This document shows positions 47,401 through 58,442 of a DNA stretch of 64,000 nucleotides, piece by piece. Position numbers and translations under genes: made by a program. This DNA comes from Lithospermum erythrorhizon (lineage: Eukaryota; Streptophyta; Magnoliopsida; Boraginales; Boraginaceae), in contig JADFUC010000903.1 of the NCBI GenBank assembly GCA_019722365.1, forward strand, positions 124,001 to 188,000, read 5' to 3'. Each line of letters opens with the position of its first letter. Position 1 is the first letter of the stretch. Under the pieces are notes generated by a model, which searched no databases, was not told where the DNA came from, and saw only the letters and a list, made by a program, of their open reading frames with translations.

Positions 47401-48192
47401 AATGATAATAACATGTAATAAAAACCAAAATTAATAATTTTAAATCTATTAGTGGTTTTATAACAACAGACCGGGGATAAAGAGCTGACGGACGACTGGC
47501 CTCGCCAGCTGAAGGTCGACACGCTGCTGACCACCGGCCGGTTCGCTCTGTAGACGCTGGCCCAACGGTGGCCGACCAAGCCCTGCTTTCACACCTGGAC
47601 ACGCCCGAGGCCGCCGAAGCAAAGCCTTCATTTCCAAAATTCCAAGCAATTTAATTCAAATGTTTGAAAAAACCGACCAAGACCTTAAACATATCCAAAA
47701 ATTCTGAAATTTTACTGCATATTCTGCATTTACGCTTTTCTTGGAACGTTTCCAATTGGAATTTTGTAAAACACATTTACAAAAAATTAATTATACAATA
47801 AACATTCCAAAAAATCACAAACTTGTTGGGACACTTAAACAATCCAATAAATTTAAATTAGATACTTCAGTCCCCCTCTCGCAACGGAGACGAAAATTGG
47901 CGGAATTTCAAAAATATTTTAAACGCCTAAAATCCAAAAAAAAAAAATATTTAGATTTTAATCAAAACTGCTTTAAAACCCTTTCATTTCATGAAACACA
48001 AATCAAATTCAAATCATTAAAATTAACAATGTGATGAACTTGAAAAACAAGATAGAATACATATTTATTCATAAATCAATTTTTCATAACATCTATTCAC
48101 GGTCGTTAATATATAATATAAAAATCGATATAAAATGTAAGTTTAGTATAACAAATTATATATAAATGTAATCGAAATTATACAACTTTAAA
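44481..48192 (-). pseudogene. Probable gag/protease region of the minus-strand Copia element
   Basis: By position, between the primer binding site and the pre-integrase block, this should hold gag and protease. I could not recognise either. Much of 45.8-47.4 kb is very AT-rich and may be a further insertion. The + strand frames in 43.2-45.5 kb are shadows. At 47470-47640 there is a short GC-rich island. Confidence 0.35.
47468..47640. other. Isolated GC-rich island
   Basis: About 170 bases rich in CCG, GGCC and CGAC words (CACCGGCCGGTTCGC, GCCCGAGGCCGCCGAAG), between AT-rich stretches on both sides. Minus-strand frames through it are open in several phases, which is a composition effect. May be part of the Copia leader or gag. 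Confidence 0.6.
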
Positions 48193-48210
48193 CATGCTCA
48201 TGATTCCACC
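48193..48210 (-). promoter_or_regulatory. Primer binding site of minus-strand Copia element
   Basis: On the minus strand GGTGGAATCATGAGCATG follows the LTR end; the standard initiator-Met site is TGGTATCAGAGC. One substitution and one inserted base separate them. Confidence 0.5.
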
Positions 48211-49440
48211 GGTTGAAAATTACGCACTTGTTCATAATAAAATAAACAACGCAACCAAGATCGAATAAACGATAACAACTTAATTACTTAAACATATATA
48301 ATATAATTCATACACGTATTTAATAATGGTGAGTACTTACAATACGCAAATGGATGGTGGCAACTTTCTTCCTCAAATTTCTCCCGTGAAACCTCAACAC
48401 CTCAAGTGAAATGCCTCCAGCTAGTCCACACTAAGAGCGGCTCGAGTCAAATCCATCTACTCATGTAATTCATGCAAGTTAATCGATGAGCACTCACTAA
48501 AACTTTGACTCAAAAACCCAAAGTTTAGGCGGGAGGGGCGGCTTTAAATGTTTATAGGTGAAAGGACTTGTCGAAAATCTTAGGTTTCTATTTGGTTTAT
48601 TTTCCCCTTATGGAGCGCCTCCTCTTGGTTTCGGCCTATCGCCTTCCTCAAACCGCTTTCAATCAAATAGCAATTTAATTTGTATAATTACGCAACTCAA
48701 GCTCATAACAAAATAAACAACGCAACCAGCATCGAATGATGAGTAATAACTTAATAACTAAAAAACATATACAATGTAATTCATAAACGTATTTAATACG
48801 GTAGAGTACTTTACAAACACAACGGAAACGATTTAACTTCAAATTCCGAATCCCTCCGTTAAATCTCTCTGATCTCAAAGCAACCTCCAGCTTATCCACA
48901 CCAAGCAGCGGTCAATCAATGCCATTGGACTGGCTAGAATCTACGAGCGATTGGACAAGAATTCAGGCAAACCCGATCAAAAAATTGGGAGAGAATATGA
49001 GGGGCGGTTAAGGAGGAGTGGACGAAATGAAAATTTTAGGTTTTTCATTTCATCTTCTTTTCCTTATATAGTCCCTTTGGTTTCTGGCCATCACTGACTG
49101 TTTTATAAATAGTTAACTCGTTAAACCGTTAACTACTCTTTATTACTAAACTAGTAAGTAACTTAACAAGTTAAATAAGCTTTCTGCATTAATTTATTAT
49201 TACGGAATATAACTCAACGTCATCAGATGCTATGACTTTCTCTCTGCCGTATAATATTAAATGTATAATAATATAATAGTCCATTATCATTATTATATCG
49301 GTTATGTACCGGATCTAACAACTGCATAACCCCGATATTATCGTTGAAGTTCCATTTTTAGTAATTTACAATTAACTATTTATTGAACACTTAGTTTCGA
49401 GTAATTTCATTTAACTAAACCAGTCCGGTTTCTAAGGACA
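48211..49440 (-). mobile_element. 5' LTR region, two overlapping LTR copies
   Basis: Two LTR starts of the same family lie in tandem: one at about 48211 (ATTACGCACTTGTTCATAAT, then AAACAACGCAACCAAGATCG) and one at about 48685 (TTACGCAACTCAAGCTCATA, then AAACAACGCAACCAGCATCG). The second runs through the TATA region (CCTTATATAGTCC) to about 49440. The first is cut short after about 470 bases. Matches the solo LTR at 51.1-52.1 kb and the LTR at 38.1 kb. Confidence 0.6.
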
Positions 49441-50613
49441 GTCTCCATCACAATTTATACTGAATCCTCGAGTACTTTGGCCCAAATAAGTTCTTAAAAT
49501 AAGGGATCAGTTGCTTGGCCGAAACACTACCCATCAAGTCAGTAAAATGATCGAAAGAGTTTGGCTTTATAAAAAGAATTCGAAGATCAAAGTGAACTTA
49601 CTTTTGATTTTGCCTTTATACTTTATTCTAATCGTTATTTTGGTCGAGCCTCACGGCTCCTTTATCATCGGTTGATAATGGTTTCAGTGGCTCAAGCGGC
49701 CGAAGAATCATGATCTTAATTTCCCTCCTTAATTAAGCCGAATCATGTCGTTAGCCATCAACGGTTCGTTCCTCCTTACCGAGCTGGATGGCTTAGCCCT
49801 TTAAGTGTGGAGTTCCGCACTTTGGCCCACACCTGCCCATTTATTCTGGATCACGTTTCCTGGCCTGATTCCATTGACCTGAGGTCCAATCATGCTTCAA
49901 ATCAATCTCATCACCATTTTACTTGGGATTATTTCCAGAAAAAGACTTTTTTTCTACAAATATTTTTTGTCATGCCAACATATCATAGGAAATATTTTTT
50001 TCTACCAATCTTGACTGCCTCATTTACTTATGATATCGGCTTCTCAGGCTCCGTTAAGTGGTCGTAGCCATGTTTCGCTTTTTTTTTTTTTCTAATTCCA
50101 ACACTCGTGATTATATGCCTGAATCTAGTTGCTTCCCCGCTTTTCAATAATAAAATATCCTTTTCATCCTCCTCATATATTACGATAAGCAGGAAGTAAA
50201 CGTACCTCCTCACTAGACAACCAATTATGATTATGAAAATACTCAAACTTAGTAACATGCCATTCTTCTAAAAGTATTTTAGCAGATTTTTTTTTAATGT
50301 GATTCTCATATAAGTCTTGCATTCACAACGGTATGATTTTCGATTTCTTTATTTTTTTGAGGAGTAAAAAAATTTGTATCTAGACTTCCTTCTCTATGAC
50401 TTAAAAAAATCAAGTCTAACTTTTTTCTCATTTTTTATTATGAAACACCCTTTTCTTATTGAAAATCCTTTCTTTTTCGCATATTGTTGATAATATACAT
50501 AAGCCTCCTCTTTGCTAAAAAAATATTTTCCAACAAAAGGTTCAACGGTTTCTACTGAACAATTTCCATATTCCTCACTTAAACTTAATAGTGCATCAAT
50601 ATTATGATTGTTA
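49441..50613. other. Intergenic DNA, no gene seen
   Basis: The + strand frame at 49807-50067 is open for 86 codons but has no recognisable domain. Long T-rich stretches at 50070-50480. No repeat edge fixed. Confidence 0.35.
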
Positions 50614-50824
50614 AGAGATAACTAATGGGTTCTTATGAAATGATATAAAAGAGATAAATAATGGATTGTTATGGAATGATATAAAAGAGGGATGACATCA
50701 CTTAAAATAAATGGTGGGAAATGTATAGGGGTGAATAATATAGTTAGTCAAGAGATAAATAATGGGTTGTTATGGAATGATATAAAAGAGGGATGACATC
50801 ACTTCAAATAAATGGTCGGAAATA
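50614..50824. repeat. Direct repeat, AGAGATAAATAATGG unit
   Basis: Copies start at 50614 (partial, about 36 bases), 50650 and 50751. The two longer copies share about 73 bases with four or so differences, including TTATGGAATGATATAAAAGA and GGGATGACATCACTT. The spacings are 36 and 101 bases. Confidence 0.8.
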
Positions 50825-51134
50825 TTTTATGCACATGTCTTAGATTCCATAAATTTAGGAATCTTAACCTATGCATTTTCATGGGCATATTCTAGAAAAA
50901 TCGATGAACGAAACCATTTGATTGAGGGTAAATAAATGTGAATTTGTCGAATCACAATTAAATTAAATATATTTCAAAATAATTACACAAAATGAGATGG
51001 CTTAAAAATTATCCCCCATTCATTCTAAATAAACCATTACTCCCACCAAACAAGAAGTTAACCAAACACTTACCCGAGCCAAATGAGCTAGATATTGTAT
51101 TTTACTTATAACTTGTAATCATTGAACAATATAT

Positions 51135-52081
51135 TGTTGGAAAAATATACAACTTGTTCATATTTAAAACATAAACAAATGCAACCAAGATGGAATAAAT
51201 GTATATAAACAAATTAAAATATACATACATACCAATTCATATACGTATGAATACAAGAGTACTTACAATACGCATCGGATGTTATCAACTTCCTCTCACG
51301 AAGACTCCTTTGAATTCCTTAGCACCTCAAAAGGAAGATGCCTCCAATTAGTCCACAGGAGGAGTGGTTGAACCACGCGATTGGATTTTCTAGAATCACG
51401 AGAGAAATTGGAGAACAAATTAAGTCAAAAGCTTGACTCAATTTGGCTATGGGAGAGAGGAGGGGCGGCGGCTATGGAGGAAGAAGATGAAAATGATTGT
51501 TAGGTTTTTCATCTTCTAAAATCCTTTATATAGCCTCTTCCCTTTTTAATCCGAATAGCTCGGCTAAGATTAACCAATGAAACTTGACTTCGTTAAAACC
51601 GTTAACTAACTAAATGCTACTTAGTGAGAGTAACTAACAAATCACTAATGACTTCTACAGTTAACGATCAATTGAACTATCAAGTTAATTGATTTGGTTT
51701 CATCAATTTGTGTTTACGTTATCAATGTAAAACTCGATTGAGTATCTCGTTGATTTTAATCAACTCCAATTTAGCAATCACGATTTAATTTCATACATGA
51801 AATAAGATTCAACGTCACTCTATGTGTGTGACCTTTTGGGCTCAGATAATAGCAGTCGTATAATAATATAATTGACCATTATTATTATTATAACGATTAT
51901 GAGTAAGATCATGATATTTGCGTCATTCTTTTATTATCATGAGAGAACCTCACTAGTAAATAGAATTACTATAGTTGAACATTCGTTTATGTAATCGTTT
52001 AAGCTAAAACAAGTAAATGGTGTTACAACAATTGTCATGACGGGCATAATTATAGAAATCAAAATACTCTGATTTCCAACA
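51135..52081 (-). mobile_element. Solo LTR of the TGTTGG Copia family with target duplication
   Basis: It begins TGTTGGAAAAATATAC and ends GATTTCCAACA, 947 bases, flanked on both sides by TATAT (51130-51134 and 52082-52086). The inverted ends and the five-base duplication fit an LTR left after recombination between two LTRs. Its minus-strand promoter is visible: the reverse complement of CCTTTATATAGCC (51529-51541) is a TATA box GGCTATATAAAGG. No polypurine tract or primer binding site adjoins it. This copy is much cleaner than its relatives at 34, 38 and 48 kb. Confidence 0.8.
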
Positions 52082-52130
52082 TATATATGTATTATACTCA
52101 ATTTAGTTGATATTTTTATTAACTTTTGGG

Positions 52131-53249
52131 TAATTCTCATTTTGCCTCCTCTACTATCGCGTAAGTTTCTATGTGCTCCACTAAGCCGTCAATTACCGTT
52201 TCAGGGGTGGTCCACACAGGTCCCATCTTGCTCCCGATTTTTGCACAAAATGACTATTTTGTCCCAACACTAAACTAACATATTGGAGGCATATTTTTTA
52301 TCGGGCTAATGTTATAACAGATAAAGATATAGGTTATTTTTATTAAATTTTAAAATATTAGCTAATAATAATAATTAATAAAAAACAAAATATCTTCTTT
52401 CCCTTTGACACGTCACCCTGCCACATCCCGTCCACTTGTCCCCACCCTACTCCAAACCCCTAACATGACATACTATATATGTTGGATCAAAACCTAAGCC
52501 CCAGACTGTCGTTGCCGATCTTGCATAGCTTGCAATTGTAATCGAATCATCGACTTAATTAATCATCGACACACGATCTATCCGTGAGACTAATTAATTA
52601 ATAATCAAACTCATAGTCGGTGTCGAGAGAGATTGAAGGCGCTTGGGTTCAGCTCTCTCTTAGAAAATTAATTGTATCCTTCAGCACTTATGTCTTGTAG
52701 CGAAGATGCATTAAATTTGTGATTCAGTCGTCGCCATCGTCTGCGTTGATGAAATTCAACAAAAGCTTGACATCTTGATCTTAGATAAGTCCATGTCCCC
52801 CCCCGTCCCCAATTATTGATCATTTTTGAATTTGGATTAAATTTTGTTATACTTGTATTTTGGGGTGGTGGTGGCTGTCGATTTGGGGTGGGATTGGGGG
52901 TGGTGGCTATCGATTTGGAGGTGGGGGTTCAACCAATTTGGTGATGTTGGGGGGTTGGTGAAAGTTTGGGAGTAGGGGTGAAGGTAAATTGGGGCCATCA
53001 AGAAAGAAGGTGTAGGGTTGGTCAAAGTTTGGGGGGCAATGGGTAGGGTGGGTGTGTTAAAGAAGAAAGTGTGGGGTTCTATTTTAATTATGTAAATTTT
53101 TGTAAACTTTAGTCTTGAACAAAATAATCATTTTGTGCGAGGAAATCGATAGTATAGGGACTCATAGACCACCCTGGCTTGAGCCCGATAGTTTAGAGAC
53201 CATATAAAGGAAACTTATCACGATAGTGTAAGGCAAAAATAAAAATTAG
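52131..53249. mobile_element. DNA element with long terminal inverted repeats
   Basis: The first about 145 bases (52131-52275) and the last about 149 (53101-53249) are inverted copies at roughly two-thirds identity. Shared blocks: ATTTTGCCT...ACTATCG, AAGTTTC, GGGTGGTC, and GCACAAAATGA-TATTTTGT. Weaker inverted similarity continues inward (52400-52470 against 52980-53090). It has no transposase frame, so it is non-autonomous. The long ends suggest a Mutator-like or foldback element. No target duplication was seen. Confidence 0.65.
52858..53095 (+). repeat. G/T-rich tract with many G-runs
   Basis: The + strand carries about ten runs of three or more G separated by short T-rich or A-rich spacers (for example GGGGTGGGATTGGGGGTGG), while C is rare. 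The tract lies in the right half of the long-inverted-repeat element. It could form G-quadruplexes on the + strand. The minus-strand frame here is a by-product of the composition. Confidence 0.65.
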
Positions 53250-53277
53250 CATAGCACACAACAAATTGTCTTTCATT

Positions 53278-53300
53278 TATTGTTATTGTTATTGTTATTC
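53278..53300. repeat. Short TTATTG microsatellite
   Basis: Three to four copies of TTATTG in a row, just right of the long-inverted-repeat element. Confidence 0.7.
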
Positions 53301-53889
53301 AAATTATCTTTCATTTCTTGTTGTCCTCTAATACTATCATTTTTGTCAACTTACCCGTGTACTATCATCTTGTTAAATTGCCTCTTGAAAATATTTGTTC
53401 TATACAATAACATTGATAAAACTCATTGAACACGAGGGTAAAGTAGGAATTATACAATATATATTAAATTTTAGGGATATGCTTTCCAAAAGATCCGTAA
53501 GTCGTCATCATCCGGTTCAATCACCACCTTAGGCGATGAAGACTTACCTATCCGATACAATATCACAGTCCATGTATGAAGAAGCTAGAGACTACAAACC
53601 AATTTATAAAAGCTAAATTTCATCGCACCTGAAAACTACGGGGATGTGGGATGGGTTAGTTTGTAGCGGGACTAAAAGCACACCCAAAGAGTGTTTAAAA
53701 TGACTATTTTACCCCTATTAAAACTTCCTCAAATACTACAATTAATTATTAAAAATTAATCCAAATAAATGTTTATTATTTAAAAAATTTGTCCTTAAAT
53801 TGACCTAAACATTCCTTTTAGAAAAATTGAGGTATTGGCAAGGTTGAAGAAGTTAGATTTTGTATTTTGATTAAACCCTAGTGTAGAAT
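53301..53889. other. 5' flank of the phosphatase gene
   Basis: About 590 bases that should contain the promoter and 5' leader. AT-rich; no single TATA box stands out. ATG at 53890 is the first in frame after the stop-containing leader. Confidence 0.4.
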
Positions 53890-56800
53890 ATGCCGTATCT
53901 TGTGCGGTCGGGATTGTGGATAGGGAACATTGGTGATGCAGCGGAGGAGCTTGAGAAGAAGGAGACATCCGAAATAACACACATACTCTCACTCCTCAGC
54001 TCCGTCTCCATTTCCTTCTTCTCCGAATGGCGAAGTGATATCCTCATTCCTTCTCAGGAGATTCGGAAGGTATATTATAAGGATGATGAAGACAACCTTT
54101 TCTATTCTCTCCAAAACGCTGGCACTCATCTCCAATTCATCAGGATGGCTGTCCCTTTGAGTGACATGGATACTCAAAACTTGCTTCAATATTTGGATTT
54201 ATGTTTCGATTTTATTCATCATAGTCGAAAACAGGGTTCCATTTTGGTCCATTGCTTTGCTGGTGTTTCTAGAAGGTATTTTGTGCTTTCATTTCTACTC
54301 TTACCCCGCCTAACCGGGAGCCTATTCATAGCATTAGGGCATGTCGATGTTGATGTGTTAAAATGTATCTCTTTGAAATGCTCAGATTAGTAGCATTGCT
54401 ACTATTTGAATTAAGGATATCCTTTGTGGTAATACGATGGAGCCTTCCAAATATTGTGATGACTAGACATTACCCTCACATTATTAATGGTTTTATAGGG
54501 ACAATTTATGTAGTCAAATAAACCAACAATTATTCAATCACATTACTATTTTTGTGGTGTACCCAAAATACTACCCTTGCAAATATATAAACTAATCTAT
54601 TGTTTCTTTAGTTCTCAATTTGCTGCAAATAACTTAGAGAAAAGAAAATAGAATCTCATCTGAAACCAATTACTCATGTGTTGTTGTCAATGGTTACACG
54701 GGTTGCAAAATTGATTATGCCTTATTTTGGAAGTAAGCTTGTTTTATTGTACTTACAGATTAACAAAAATTGAATCTTTACTTTATATTCCGCGGGTATA
54801 CATTTTGTTGTATATTTTCTCTTGATGGTCCAAAAAGGAATTTCGAATCATTTCAGTTTCGATGTTGTTTGACAACTCGGAGGCCTCATCTTGATTTCAA
54901 TAGATTGGGTGGTTTCCGTTTGCAATTGTTTGACATTCAAGTGGCTGTATCAAATCAACATGAAAAAGTCATTCCTAAAGTTATCAGTTGTCTTCTAATG
55001 TTTCTCATAATATTATTTTCCAGTGCTTCTGATTGCTATGTATATAGATGTTTATGTGAAATAGGTTCTCACTGACATATTTGAGCTCTGTACATCATCT
55101 GGAAGTGATGATCCAAAATGAAAACTGTAGCCGGATGTTGATTCCCAATGTCATTAAGAAAATTGATTCTCCCGACCCTAAAAGTGATGGAACCTCTAGA
55201 GCATTAATGTGTTTCATTTGAATCTGGTCCTTACTAGTTAAAAAGGCTAATTATATAGCTAGATCAAAATTTAATATATCCATATTCTTTGGAAATATTT
55301 GCTTGAAAGTCGGTGTTTTCCCTACCTAATTAAATGAGATGCTCTCAGATTTAAATGGCTCTCTTATGTTTCATATTGAATAGATTTAATGCTTGAATAT
55401 TCAAATAGAAAGAAAAAAATAATACAATAGATTTAAGTATATTGCTCTGGATATTTGAAATTTGCTCAGACTATATCATTACCATTCTGAAAAGTTATGC
55501 ATCTATCTATACGGATCACCAAAACAGACAACAAGTAAATAAGTTAGTTGATACTCTGATTTGGTCTTTTAATCAAATTTTCCAGCATAGAAAGGGTAAT
55601 CTACACAATCGGAAGATGTCAAATAGCCTAGAGATGGGTATAAAAAGTATGTTCTGGATTGCTTGTTGCCACCGTTATGATTTTGGCTGATACTCATCTA
55701 CCCATTTTGAAAGTCTTTCTAAAATACTCTCTCCGTTCATTTTTAGTTGTCTTTCTAGCCATTTGCACATAAATTAAGGAAATGAAAAAGTGTCAAAAAG
55801 TACATTGAAAATGTAAAATGATGATTAATTGAAACTATATCATTGGTTGGTTGATAATTTAATAAGAAAAAATAGACAAAAAGTATATTGAAAATGTAGA
55901 ATTGCAATTTTCTATACTAGAAAGACAAGTAATTTGAAATAAAAAAATTGGTCTAGAAAGACAAGTAAAGAGGAACGGAGGGAGTATAGCTTAGCTCCAA
56001 AAAATACGATTATTCACTGAAGTCAACCCACCCATGCACATAAAATTGGTCTAGAAAGATAAGTAAAGAGGAACGGAGGGAGTATAGCTTAGCTCCAAAA
56101 AATACGATTATTCACTGAAGTCAACCCACCCATGCACATTTTATTAGTTTAGCAACTAGCATGGGAAAGTGAACTGTCTTGTTTCCTCTGTTCTAATTTA
56201 TGTTCGTATGTTCGTTTGATTGAACTAGATTTCCAGACTTCCTATATACTACTCCCTCCATCCCAATATTTAAAATTGATTATTTAGTCATACTTGCAGT
56301 TAATCTGGTGAGGTGCTACTTTCCTATTTTACTAAAGATGGAACAAAAATAATCTTATACTCAAGATATTGGCTAGAAATTCATATTTCCAATTTGTTTA
56401 TACCTGCATCAATGTCATGGCTGCATCTGTGACATACGAATTAAAAAAAACTTCTAACATAGTAAATTTGTTCATTTTTTCTAGTAACTATAGGCCCTTA
56501 TTGATCTTCTAGATGTATCAATTCTTTAATTGATTTAATATAATAATCAACATATATCCATGGAAGCATTTAGTTATTAGCAGTGTGTGCCAATATAAGT
56601 AGTTATTATTAGTGTGTGCCAATATAAGTTTTATGACATTACCTCATCTTCATTGCAGTGCAGCTATTGTTACAGCATATTTGATGAGAAGTGAAAATCT
56701 AACTCGGGAAGGTGGGATCTAGTTCCTTATTCAATGCAATTGTGGGTCATAGGATGCTTCACATCTTTTGCTTGGATATGTGCTTGTTTTAAGAACTCTG

Positions 56801-58442
56801 ATGGTTCGCTGTGATGACAAAAGATTGAGACCACTGTGAAGTACTATTTTGATGTTGAAAAGCTTTTTTTGTATTTCTAATTTGAGGCCTTATATTCGGT
56901 ATTGCCTTGTTCTTTATCATCTTGCAGATGCTCTTGAGTCTTTGCGGAAAAGCTGTCCATCTGTTGGTCCAAATGATGGTTTCTTGGAACAGGTAATGGC
57001 TGCAGTACCATAGCGATTTCCAAAAGGATTTAATTCATAATTTTATCATTAACCCTAGTGACTATTGTATTGGTGCAGTTGAAAATGTATGAAGACATGG
57101 GCTTCATGGTCGACCATGCAAGTCCCATCTACAAGCGCTTTCGCTTAAAAGTATTAGGTTCAGACTTCATAGTCCCACTCCTGACTATCATATTTTACAT
57201 TCTCTATTTTTTTCTTAGATGCTCAAAATACAGTGGTTGTATATCTAGCGTTCCCATACATTCTTTTGCTTTTGCTATGTATATGACATTTTGGAAGCCA
57301 ATGATTGTGCCTTATTTGTCTTTTGTGGATATATTTACATTTAGAACTACCCTCACTTTTATTCAAGTGATCTAGTTTCCATTTTTGGTTATGCATGAAG
57401 AATTATCTCATTATTTTACAATATAACTCATATTTATAACATGCTTTGTCATGTGAGGTTTAATGTATCATAATACAAAATCTTTTTTTATTTTTATTAC
57501 TAAAGGGTAGTATTGTAAAAATTGACCTCATTTAGTGAACTATATCAATATGGTCTCTAGTAACCGGGGTCATCTGTGTCATCTCTTTCCAGAGAACATG
57601 TTATTCATCCGAGCCATGTGGAACATAATTTAGATAACCAATTATGCTAGTTATTCGATTTCCATATTGGAATCATTGTCTCCTCCTAGTCGACTGCTCC
57701 TCCATAAAGACCTTGTGATAGCAGTTGATGAAATGTTCACAGTTTTTTTCTGGATCATTAGTTATCATTCTAGGACCTCTTACATATTACTTGATAATCT
57801 CAAGTATTAAAATTTGTATTTGACTGAATATGCATTGCTCTCCTTATATGGTAAAGATGCTTTCTCTCAGGTGATTCATATAATCGTGGAGAGACAATAG
57901 ACAACTCCAAATTTGGGGCAGATCCTGGCCTGCCGGTAGCAAAGGTCTCTAATTCTGAAGGGACCAATGAAACAGCAAGAGCTCCTACCCCTGCATATCG
58001 TTGTAAGTCATGCCGAAGAGTTGTTGCATTGCAGGATAATGTTTTGGAACATGTTCCTGGTGAAGGCGAGACATCCTTTGAATGGCACAAAAGGAGGAGC
58101 GGAAATCCATTTCGCAAACCAGGTGATAATGATTGCTCATCGATCTTTGTTGAACCTCTGCGCTGGATGACAACAGGTATTTTGGAGCACATTTATTTTT
58201 CTCCAATGCAATTCCATATAATATTTACTAATTATCTACCTCTGTAGTAAACTATCACTGAAATAGTGAATTTCTTGATATTCCCAGTGGAAGATGGTGC
58301 ATTAGAGGGAAAGTTGTTATGTGCACATTGCGAAGCTCGCTTAGGTTATTTCAATTGGTCTGGCATTCAGTGCAGCTGTGGAAGCTGGATCACCCCAGGC
58401 TTTCAGCTTCATAAGAGCAAGATGGATGACAGCACTGTATGA
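53890..58442 (+). CDS. DUSP12: Dual-specificity phosphatase, YVH1/DUSP12 type (six exons)
   Basis: Predicted 347 aa from exons 53890-54275, 56659-56711, 56928-56992, 57079-57157, 57871-58176 and 58288-58442. All junctions are GT-AG and the phases join without a break. Residues about 1-170 are the phosphatase domain: LWIGNIGDAAE at the start, a general-acid loop near VPLSDMDTQ, and the HCX5R catalytic loop VHCFAGVSRSAA with Cys, Gly and Arg in place. The C-terminal half is the zinc-binding region of this family: CKSC in exon 5, then FVEPLRWM, CAHCEARLGYFNW and CSCGSWITP in exon 6, as in animal DUSP12 and yeast Yvh1. In yeast the zinc domain acts in late 60S ribosome assembly by helping release Mrt4; the plant role is inferred. 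The general layout and tail separate it from MAP-kinase phosphatases and IBR5. The symbol is that of the animal ortholog. No damage is seen. Confidence 0.9.
55727..55984. mobile_element. Stowaway-type MITE in phosphatase intron 1
   Basis: 258 bases with inverted ends of about 36 bases (CTCTCTCCGTTCATTTTTAG at the left; the right end is the reverse complement of CTCCCTCCGTTCCTCTTTAC). TA flanks both ends (55725-55726 and 55985-55986). CTCCCTCCGT ends and TA target sites are typical of Stowaway elements, mobilised by Tc1/mariner transposases. Confidence 0.8.
55950..56138. repeat. 98-bp tandem duplication including a MITE end
   Basis: Bases 55950-56047 are repeated at 56048-56138 with only one or two differences (ACAAGT against ATAAGT near the start). 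The unit takes in the last 35 bases of the MITE, its TA and about 60 bases of intron, ending CCCACCCATGCACAT. Confidence 0.9.
56250..56300. mobile_element. Single MITE end in phosphatase intron 1
   Basis: TACTCCCTCCATCCCAATAT is a Stowaway-like end, but no partner end was found before exon 2. Confidence 0.5.

Noticed and set aside
52837..53025. Minus-strand 62-codon Pro/Thr/Ser-rich frame
   Set aside because: It is the translation of the G/T-rich tract read backwards; low complexity, no start context and no homology that I recognise.
53795..54189. Minus-strand frames overlapping phosphatase exon 1
   Set aside because: Shadows of a strongly supported coding exon on the + strand.
54770..55690. 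Extra gene inside phosphatase intron 1
   Set aside because: The frames at 54770-55075 and 55442-55690 have no domain, lie in an AT-rich intron, and show no splice sites joining them.
57800..58247. Frames on both strands over phosphatase exon 5
   Set aside because: The minus-strand 130-codon frame and the shifted + frames are antiphase readings of the exon whose zinc-binding CKSC and FVEPLRWM motifs fix the true frame.
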